Source of the DNA: Streptomyces sp. RB17
GTDB lineage: Bacteria; Actinomycetota; Actinomycetes; Streptomycetales; Streptomycetaceae
Length of the DNA: 64,000 bases
Direction of reading: 5' to 3'
Assembly (NCBI RefSeq): GCF_009604455.1
Contig: NZ_WEGL01000008.1
Coordinates: 434,001-498,000, forward strand
The stretch's first letter is position 1. The number at the start of each line of letters is the position of its first letter. Shown piece after piece: positions 58,403-64,000 of the stretch. The position numbers and the translations under genes are program-made. The notes beneath the pieces were generated by a model, which made no database searches, was not told the origin of the DNA, and saw nothing but the letters and a program-made list of their open reading frames with translations.

Positions 58403-59917
58403 ATGGATCGCGTGGACTCCTCACCCTCCTGCGGAGCACCCCCCACCGGAGCCGTCGGCCGCCTGGCCGACGCCTACGCGGCCGCGCCCCTGCTGAACTG
58501 CCTGCTGCGCGAGGTGGCCGAGCCGCTCGGGCACCCCGACGACCCGCGGGTCCACCGGCTGCCGAGCGGACGGCTGCTGCGGGTGCGGGCCGGCCGGCGC
58601 CCCACCGGCCCCGAGGTGCGCGCGGCCGGGACCTGGCACCGGGTCGGCCACTCCGAGCTGGTCAAACTGGTCGCCGACGAGCTGCGCCGGCACACCGGCC
58701 TGCCATGCGGCGATCTGCCCGCCGAGATGATCGACAGCCGCGACGCGGTCGCGGCCCTGCTCACCGCCCGAGCCCTCGCGACGGCGCCCGCGGACCCGTA
58801 TCTGCGGTCCGAGCAGTCCCTGATCACCGGCCACCCGTACCACCCGGCGCCCAAGGCGCGCGGCGGCGGCCCGGTCGCCTCCTGGCTGCCGTACGCCCCC
58901 GAGGCGCACGCCCGCTTCCCGCTGGTCCTGTTGGGCGTCCGCGAGGACCAGGTGGCCGAGGAGGGCGACACCGGCGCCCTGGACGCGCTCGGCCCGGTCC
59001 CGCCCGGCTACCGGCTGCTGCCGGCCCACCCATGGCAGCTGGAACTGGTGGGCCGCGAGCTGGCCGAGGCCTTCGCCGACGGCCGCCTGCTCCGCCTCGG
59101 CACCACCGCCTTCGACACCTGGCCGACGGCGGCGATCCGCACGGTGTACGAGCCCCGGCGCGACCTGTTCCTGAAGTTCAGCCTGGACGTCCGCATCACC
59201 AACGACATCCGCCGCCTGTGGCGCCACGACCTGCGCAGACTGCGCCGTACCGACACGGCCGCGCGGCACGCGTTCGCGGCGATGGGCCCGCCCGCGGCCT
59301 GGCTGAGCGACCGCGGCTACCGCACGGCCACGTTCGCCTTCGAGGAGCTGGCCGTCCTGGTCCGCGACGGCCTGCGCGGCCACCTGGTGCCTGGCACCAC
59401 CCCACTGCTCGCCGCCGGCCTCGCCGAGGGCTTCGACGGCAGTCCGCTCGCCACCGCGGCCGACCCGGGGGCCTGGTGGGAGGCCTATCTGCGCCAGGTC
59501 GTGCCGCCCGCCCTCACGGCGTTCGACGACCACGGCGTCGTCCTGGAGGCCCATCTTCAGAACACCCTCGTGGCCGTGGACGCGGCCGGCACGCCTGTGC
59601 AGGTGCTGTACCGGGACGCCGAGGGCACCAAGCTGCTGCCGGACGTGACCCGGGCGGCGGGCTGGGAGCGGCTGGTGTACTGCCTGGTCGTCAACCACCT
59701 CACCGAGATCGCCGCCGCCCTCGCCGAACGCCGTCCCGGACTCGACCCCTGGCCCGCCGCCCGCCGCGAGCTCGCCCGGCACGACCTGCCCGAGATCCCC
59801 GCCCTGCTCGCCTCGCCCACGCTGCCCGGCAAGACCAACCTGCTGCTGCGCTGGACCGGCGCGGACGGCGCCGACGCCCGCTATCTGCCCCTGCCGAACC
59901 CGCTGGCGGGCGGCTGA
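58403..59917 (+). CDS. IucA/IucC family siderophore synthetase, second copy
   Basis: 504 residues from the ATG at 58403 (a GTG at 58412 is also possible; ribosome site weak). Motifs are complete: GHPYHPAPKARGGG with Lys, RLLPAHPWQLELVG, FLKFSLDVRITNDIRRL and VLEAHLQNTLVAVD. A typical NIS synthetase that would condense citrate or a related acid with an amine. It ends 7 bp from the convergent CAP gene. Paired with the 56731 gene it probably makes one siderophore. Confidence 0.9.
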   Translation: MDRVDSSPSCGAPPTGAVGRLADAYAAAPLLNCLLREVAEPLGHPDDPRVHRLPSGRLLRVRAGRRPTGPEVRAAGTWHRVGHSELVKLVADELRRHTGLPCGDLPAEMIDSRDAVAALLTARALATAPADPYLRSEQSLITGHPYHPAPKARGGGPVASWLPYAPEAHARFPLVLLGVREDQVAEEGDTGALDALGPVPPGYRLLPAHPWQLELVGRELAEAFADGRLLRLGTTAFDTWPTAAIRTVYEPRRDLFLKFSLDVRITNDIRRLWRHDLRRLRRTDTAARHAFAAMGPPAAWLSDRGYRTATFAFEELAVLVRDGLRGHLVPGTTPLLAAGLAEGFDGSPLATAADPGAWWEAYLRQVVPPALTAFDDHGVVLEAHLQNTLVAVDAAGTPVQVLYRDAEGTKLLPDVTRAAGWERLVYCLVVNHLTEIAAALAERRPGLDPWPAARRELARHDLPEIPALLASPTLPGKTNLLLRWTGADGADARYLPLPNPLAGG

Positions 59918-59924
59918 GCCGTGC

Positions 59925-60662
59925 TCAGCGGGCGGTGCCGAAGTCCTGGGTCCAGTAGCTGCCCGGCTGGGCGAGGCCGACGCCGATCTCCTTGTACGAG
60001 CAGTTGAGGATGTTGGCCCGGTGGCCGGGGCTGTTCATCCAGCCATTCATGACCTGCTCCGGGGTGGCGTAGCCGTAGGCGACGTTCTCGCCGTAGGCGC
60101 TCCAGCTGTAGCCGGCACGCGTGATGCGGTCGCCCGGGGAGGACCCGTCGGAGCCGGTGTGCGACATGTTCTGGTGGGCCGCCATGTCCGCGCTGTGGGC
60201 CTGCGCCGCCTTGGTCAGCTCCGCGTTCACCGTCAGGGGATGACAACCCACCTTCGCGCGCTCGGCGTTGACGAGCTGCACGACGCGCGCGGTGGCGCTG
60301 GACGCGGTGGCCGCGGGCGTGGGCGTGGGCGTGGGAGCGCTGGGGGCAGGGGTCGTGCGCGGCTTGGGGGCCGTCGTCTTCGTCCCGGTGCTCGGGTGAG
60401 CGGTGGCCCGGTGCGTGGGCGACGCGGTGGCCTGCGGAGTGGCGGTGTGGGGGTGGCCGTTGCGGTGGTGACGGTGATGGTGCCGGTGACCGTGGTGCTC
60501 CGACGGGTGGGGCGTGCTCGTCGAGGCGACGTCGGCCCGGTCCGTGCCGCCGTACGGCCAGTCGGAACAGGCCAGGGCGACGGACGGTACGCCCACGGTT
60601 CCGATGGCGACGGCGGCGACGACTATGCGCCGGTAGTGCTGCGTCTTGCGGTGCTTGGCCAT
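59925..60662 (-). CDS. Secreted CAP/SCP-like protein with His-rich linker
   Basis: 245 residues. A signal peptide (MAKHRKTQHYRRIVVAAVAI, cleaved near ALA-C) leads to a linker of about 90 residues rich in His (HPSEHHGHRHHHRHHRNG) and Pro/Thr/Ser. The CAP domain follows at 125-245: VVQLVNAERAKVGCHPL, AAQAHSADMAAHQNMSH, YGENVAYGY, MNGWMNSPGHRANILN and QDFGTAR. Bacterial CAP proteins are secreted, with unknown or protease-like roles. The His cluster could bind Zn, Cu or Ni. Confidence 0.92.
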   Translation of the reverse strand: MAKHRKTQHYRRIVVAAVAIGTVGVPSVALACSDWPYGGTDRADVASTSTPHPSEHHGHRHHHRHHRNGHPHTATPQATASPTHRATAHPSTGTKTTAPKPRTTPAPSAPTPTPTPAATASSATARVVQLVNAERAKVGCHPLTVNAELTKAAQAHSADMAAHQNMSHTGSDGSSPGDRITRAGYSWSAYGENVAYGYATPEQVMNGWMNSPGHRANILNCSYKEIGVGLAQPGSYWTQDFGTAR

Positions 60663-61043
60663 TCGTCAACCTCGTTCGGTGATCGCCGGGCGCTCATTTT
60701 CGGGAGGGCTTCACAAGGAGCGCAAAGGGCGCTTCTCCTACGCCGGGTAGTAGGAGGTGACGCCTCTTGTCAGGCGACCACAGAGGTGCCGCGTTCGCGT
60801 CCGCGATGTTTGCAGGTACCTGGCGCCCTGTCAGGGGAGGTTCGACGACGGCGGATCCGGTCACGCCCCGAGCGGATGCCGGGGCGTGACCCAAGGGGCG
60901 GTTCGCGTCGGCGGCAAGCCGGACAAATCCCATATGTCAGCGAAGCCGGGCCTACTATCCAGGACGCCTAGTTGCCGAGACCGCTGTGATGGATGTCACC
61001 CTGGCGGGCCTCCGGTGGGGGTCGCCCGCCGGAGGCACGGGGG
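60663..61043. other. 380-bp leader region of the CAP gene
   Basis: No gene is supported. It contains GGTCACGCCCC (60859-60869) pairing with GGGGCGTGACC (60881-60891), an 11-bp perfect stem, and near the gene CTCCTAC/GTAGGAG (minus strand), a second hairpin. A long structured leader or upstream terminator is likely; known riboswitch consensus motifs were not found. Confidence 0.55.
60859..60891. terminator. Perfect 11-bp hairpin upstream of the CAP gene
   Basis: Arms GGTCACGCCCC and GGGGCGTGACC with an 11-base loop. It is either the terminator of the degraded genes to the right or a leader structure of the CAP mRNA. Confidence 0.5.
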
Positions 61044-61462
61044 TCAGCGGTCGGGGATGACGGTGCCGTTGTTGTCCTTGGCCTCGTCGTCGCCCCAGCG
61101 GGAGAGGTAGTAGCCGGAGACGTACTGGTTCGAGGGCCCGGAGGTGTCCACCCAGTACGTGGTGGGCGGCGGGGGAACGCTGCCTCCGCCGTCGACGTCG
61201 AGGTAGTCGCCGTCGATGTTGACGGTGACACCGCCCCAGGTCTCGTTCCTGCCCCCTAGCCGCGCGCGTGCAGTTCGTCGGTCCAGGCGGAGAGGTAGTT
61301 CAGAACCCCGGTACTGCAGGAGGAATTGGTGTTGTCGTAGCCCTCCATGTCGTCGTAGAGGACGCTGTCGGCCGGGATCCCGATCGCCTGTGCCTGGGAT
61401 ATGGCGTCGTCGGCTTCCGTGGCGCCCTGGCTGCGGGCGGTGGCGTCTGTGATATCGATTTC
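61044..61462 (-). pseudogene. DUF1906 (Rv2525c-like glycoside hydrolase) remnant
   Basis: Two frame-matching pieces of one secreted protein remain. The right piece (61256-61462) reads DITDATARSQGATEADDAIS, QAIGIPADSVLYDDMEGYDN and VLNYLSAWTDELHARG before a TAG. The left piece (61044-61250) reads NETWGGVTVNIDGDYLDVDG and YYLSRWGDDEAKDNNG. The N-terminus and about 60 internal residues are missing. The family is a glycoside-hydrolase-like TIM barrel. An operator-like GATATCGATTTC marks its upstream border (61451-61462). Confidence 0.75.
61451..61462. promoter_or_regulatory. GATATCGATTTC, LacI-type operator remnant
   Basis: Differs by one base from the perfect palindrome at 61818-61829. It sits at the broken 5' edge of the DUF1906 pseudogene, so it may be a recombination junction between two copies of this element. 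Confidence 0.35.
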
Positions 61463-61593
61463 AAGAGTTGAGGAGTGGGAACGCCCGAGATTTGGCGGAA
61501 CCCTGGGGCGGGCCCCGCCGACGACCTCGACCCGCCTTGATGGAGGCCGCTACGGCGCGGGCCCCCATCGAGGGCCGGTGGGCGGGGACTTGC

Positions 61594-61800
61594 TCAGAAG
61601 GTGTTGCCGACCGTGACGTTGCGGTAGTCGGCCGCGGTGTCCTCGGTGACCAGACCGGGCTGGCCGTTGAGCAGCACCGGGAAGGACGCGCCGCTGAAGG
61701 TGCGCTGCTGGGCCTGGGTGCCGTCGAGGAAGAACGTGCAGCCGGCGCCCGCCTTCACCACCTTGAGCGTGTGGTACTGGGCCGGATCGAACGGACGCAT
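61594..61800 (-). pseudogene. C-terminal fragment of a secreted glycosidase
   Basis: 68 residues: YHTLKVVKAGAGCTFFLDGT, then QQRTFSGASFPVLLNGQPGL and YRNVTVGNTF. This is the sugar-binding concanavalin-like tail found in Streptomyces glycosidases. The catalytic part is missing, yet a start codon and a sugar-type operator stand just in front, as if the gene had lost its middle by an internal deletion. Confidence 0.6.
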
Positions 61801-61817
61801 GCACTCGATGCCTCTCT

Positions 61818-61829
61818 GAAATCGATTTC
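61818..61829. promoter_or_regulatory. GAAATCGATTTC palindrome, LacI-type operator
   Basis: Perfect 12-bp palindrome of the kind bound by LacI-family repressors of sugar genes, 17 bp before the start of the glycosidase fragment. Confidence 0.55.
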
Positions 61830-62004
61830 CGTCAGTGTGGCAACGGGGTGAGTGGGCGTCAATGGGCTGGGATCCCGGGCACCGCTGGAGGCGATCGGGG
61901 CGGTCCGGAAGCCGCGGGCACTATGCTCGTTTCATGCCGGGGGCAGGAAGCAAGGGGTGCACCGCCGTGGTAAGTAAGGCGAACAAGTTCTGGGGCCTTG
62001 GAAG

Positions 62005-62919
62005 ATGATGAGAGAGGTCACCGCGACCCGCTACATCGCACCCCTGCGGTCCGGCGGCTCCGTCCCCGGAGTCGTCGAGGCCGACGACCTGGGCACGTAC
62101 GTCGTGAAGTTCACCGGTTCGGCGCAGGGACACAAGGCGCTGGTCGCCGAGGTGATCGTCGGAGAGCTCGCCCGCGCGCTCGGGCTGCGCTTCCCCGAGC
62201 TGGTCCTCGTCCACTTCGACCCCACGATCGCCGCCGGCGAGCCGCACCAGGAGGTGCGGGAGCTGCACGGCGCGAGCGCGGGCGTGAACCTCGGGATGGA
62301 CTACCTGCCGGGCGCACGGGACTTCACCCCGGAGATCGCCAGGGACTTCCCCGTGGACCCGCAGGAGGCGGGCCGGATCGTCTGGCTGGACGCGCTGACC
62401 GTCAACGTGGACCGTACGGTCCACAGCTCCAACCTCATGGTCTGGCCCACGCTCGGCACCGCCCCGCCCCGCCTGTGGCTCATCGACCACGGTGCCGCCC
62501 TGGTCTTCCACCACCGCTGGGACACCACGACCCCGGGCAAGAAGTACGACTTCCGCCGGCACGCCCTCGGCCACTACGGCCCCGACGTCCGCGCCGCCGA
62601 CACCGAACTGGCCCCGAGGGTGACCGAGGACCTGCTGCGCGGGATCGTCGCCGAGGTGCCGGACGCGTGGCTCGCCGAGGACGCCGGCTTCGCGACCCCG
62701 GACGACGTCCGCGCCGCCTACGTCGACTACCTCCTGGCCCGTGTGCGCCTGTCGTCCGAGTGGCTGCCCACCGACTTCCCGAGCCGCGAGCAGCTCGCGG
62801 CCGAGGAGGCCGCGCGCGCGGCGAGGACACAGGCCGGCCGCCCGGACTGGCTCAAGCGCGTCCCCGACCTGCACGGCAAGCCGGCGGCGGCACAGGACTG
62901 GTCGGTGCACCTGGGATGA
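62005..62919 (+). CDS. HipA-like kinase family protein
   Basis: 304 residues from the ATG at 62005 (ATG at 62008 also possible; TTGGAAG upstream). Family features: VVKFTGSAQGHKALVAEVIV (Lys and Glu of the N-lobe), WLDALTVNVDRTVHSSNLMV with the catalytic Asp-Arg-Asn triad, and LWLIDHGAALVFHH with the metal Asp. No HipB gene lies nearby, so it is of the solitary actinobacterial type rather than a toxin-antitoxin pair. Substrate unknown. Confidence 0.8.
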   Translation: MMREVTATRYIAPLRSGGSVPGVVEADDLGTYVVKFTGSAQGHKALVAEVIVGELARALGLRFPELVLVHFDPTIAAGEPHQEVRELHGASAGVNLGMDYLPGARDFTPEIARDFPVDPQEAGRIVWLDALTVNVDRTVHSSNLMVWPTLGTAPPRLWLIDHGAALVFHHRWDTTTPGKKYDFRRHALGHYGPDVRAADTELAPRVTEDLLRGIVAEVPDAWLAEDAGFATPDDVRAAYVDYLLARVRLSSEWLPTDFPSREQLAAEEAARAARTQAGRPDWLKRVPDLHGKPAAAQDWSVHLG

Positions 62920-62929
62920 GGCACATCGG

Positions 62930-63205
62930 ATGACCCACGTCGTACAGATCGAGTACTGCACACAGTGCCGCTGGCTGCCCCGCGCGGCCTGGCTGGCGCA
63001 GGAACTGCTCACCACCTTCGAGGCCGAGCTGACCGAGCTGGCGCTCAAGCCCGGCACCGGGGGCGTCTTCGTGGTCCGGGTGGACGGCGAGGTGGTGTGG
63101 GACCGAAGGGAGCAGGGCTTCCCGGAGCCCACGGCGGTCAAGGGTCTCGTACGCGACCGAGTGGCCCCGGGGAAGTCCCTGGGCCACTCGGACAAGACCG
63201 CGTAG
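62930..63205 (+). CDS. SelW/Rdx family thioredoxin-like protein
   Basis: 91 residues from the ATG at 62930. The redox motif CTQCRW (CxxC) is at residues 10-13, followed by a thioredoxin-like body (GGVFVVRVDGEVVWDRRE). Cys replaces selenocysteine, as in most bacteria. A thiol redox role is probable. It follows the HipA-like gene by 10 bp and should be co-transcribed. Confidence 0.88.
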   Translation: MTHVVQIEYCTQCRWLPRAAWLAQELLTTFEAELTELALKPGTGGVFVVRVDGEVVWDRREQGFPEPTAVKGLVRDRVAPGKSLGHSDKTA

Positions 63206-63208
63206 TCG

Positions 63209-64000
63209 TCAGCCCTGGAGCTGCTCGTACGCCGGAAGGGTGAGGAAGTCGGCGTAGTCCTCGTCCAGGGAGACCTTCAGCAGCAGGTCGTGGGCCTCCT
63301 GCCAGTGGCCGGCGGCGAAGGCCTGCTCACCGATCTCCTGGCGGATGTCCGACAGTTCCTCGGCGGCGACCTTGCGGGCCAGCTCCGGCGTTGCCGTGTC
63401 GCCGTTCTCGAACTCGACGCCCGCGTTGATCCACTGCCAGATCTGGGAGCGGGAGATCTCGGCGGTGGCCGCGTCCTCCATCAGGTTGAAGATGGCGACC
63501 GCGCCGAGCCCGCGCAGCCAGGCCTCGATGTACCGGATGCCGACCTGGACGGCGTTGACGAGACCCGCGTACGTCGGCTTCGCGTCCAGCGAGTCGATCG
63601 CGATCAGGTCGGCGGCCGCCACGTGGACGTCCTCGCGCAGCCGGTCCTTCTGGTTCGGCTTGTCGCCGAGCACCTTGTCGAAGGACTCCATGGCGATCGG
63701 GACGAGGTCGGGGTGGGCGACCCAGGAGCCGTCGAAACCGTCGTTCGCCTCGCGGTCCTTGTCGGCGCGGACCTTCTCGAAGGCGACCTTGTTGACCTCG
63801 GCGTCCCGGCGGGACGGGATGAACGCGGCCATGCCGCCGATCGCGTGCGCGCCGCGCTTGTGGCAGGTGCGGACGAGGAGTTCGGTGTACGCGCGCATGA
63901 ACGGGGCGGTCATCGTGACGGCGTTGCGGTCCGGGAGGACGAACTTCCGTCCGCCGTCACGGAAGTTCTTCACGATGGAGAACAGGTAGTCCCAGCGGCC
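63209..64000 (-). CDS. aceB: Malate synthase A, 3' part
   Basis: Cut by the right edge; the frame continues to base 64000, reading RWDYLFSIVKNFRD, and the GTG at 63973 is internal. Visible: MTAPFMRAYTELLVRTCHKRGAHAIGGMAAFIP, DGSWVAHPDLVPIAMESF, RYIEAWLRGLGAVAIFNLMED with the C-terminal catalytic Asp and TAEISRSQIWQW. It condenses glyoxylate with acetyl-CoA to malate, the second outlet for glyoxylate beside gcl. It ends 3 bp from the convergent Rdx gene. Confidence 0.96.
   Translation of the reverse strand, partial: GRWDYLFSIVKNFRDGGRKFVLPDRNAVTMTAPFMRAYTELLVRTCHKRGAHAIGGMAAFIPSRRDAEVNKVAFEKVRADKDREANDGFDGSWVAHPDLVPIAMESFDKVLGDKPNQKDRLREDVHVAAADLIAIDSLDAKPTYAGLVNAVQVGIRYIEAWLRGLGAVAIFNLMEDAATAEISRSQIWQWINAGVEFENGDTATPELARKVAAEELSDIRQEIGEQAFAAGHWQEAHDLLLKVSLDEDYADFLTLPAYEQLQG

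Noticed and set aside
60663..60960. Cyclic di-AMP (ydaO) riboswitch before the CAP gene
   Set aside because: Some secreted-protein genes in Streptomyces have one, but the conserved GGGGACC and GGGTGAATC elements are missing; only plain hairpins are seen.
61934..62008. 24-codon frame ending at the HipA-like start (ATGATG overlap)
   Set aside because: No ribosome site and no recognisable content; overlap of the stop with the next start may be chance.
62005..63205. HipAB toxin-antitoxin pair
   Set aside because: No HipB-like helix-turn-helix gene is adjacent; the neighbour is a CxxC redox protein.

Overview
The window is high-GC actinobacterial DNA and most likely comes from a Streptomyces chromosome. 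G+C is very high, start codons are often GTG, and several families are typical of the genus: a helix-turn-helix/DUF397 pair, a LAL regulator, SAV_2336-type proteins, secreted trypsin and CAP proteins, and a urate/glyoxylate cluster whose order I recall as like Streptomyces coelicolor. No rRNA, tRNA, CRISPR array or intact insertion sequence was seen.

Layout. 1-4.1 kb: the end of an XdhC gene, an SRPBCC protein, a lipoprotein polysaccharide deacetylase under a perfect palindrome, a phosphoribosyltransferase, an 85-bp tandem repeat array, and a patatin-like lipase. 4.3-16.5 kb: a compact conflict-type island. It holds a phosphotransferase-fold protein with a C-terminal effector-associated domain, an unlisted 59-residue peptide gene, a HExxH peptide-modification-type protein, a translationally coupled operon of VMAP, MoxR ATPase and a vWA-like/NB-ARC/TPR protein, and a divergent S-4TM pore-forming-type protein. 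16.5-28.3 kb: CorA, a winged-helix protein, a secreted trypsin beside its likely LAL activator, a GAF-LuxR regulator divergent from two acyl-CoA synthetases, and a zinc-ribbon nuclease-like protein.

28.5-42.9 kb: purine and glyoxylate metabolism. It contains gcl, catalase, glxR-hyi, a small regulator pair, uraD-uraH-uricase, two nucleobase permeases and an 8-oxoguanine deaminase, with a 16-unit 37-bp repeat array between the last two transport/deaminase genes. Malate synthase at the right edge and XdhC at the left edge belong to the same metabolism. Xanthine goes to urate and then allantoin; glyoxylate goes to tartronate semialdehyde and glycerate, or to malate. Catalase removes the peroxide made by uricase. 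Two operator types are visible: TTCCG-N5-CGGAA at gcl and hyi-glxR, and TCAACA-N3-TGTTGA overlapping the -35 element at catalase and uraD.

42.9-64 kb: ordinary accessory and housekeeping genes. These are a TMEM175 channel, exonuclease, AraC and HxlR regulators, NmrA and MFS proteins, thioesterase, phosphatase, serine hydrolase, HTH/DUF397 with an anti-sigma-type ATPase, an aminotransferase, a vWA surface operon, a divergent IucA/IucC siderophore synthetase pair, a secreted CAP protein, remnants of two secreted glycosidase-type genes, a HipA-like kinase and a SelW-like protein.
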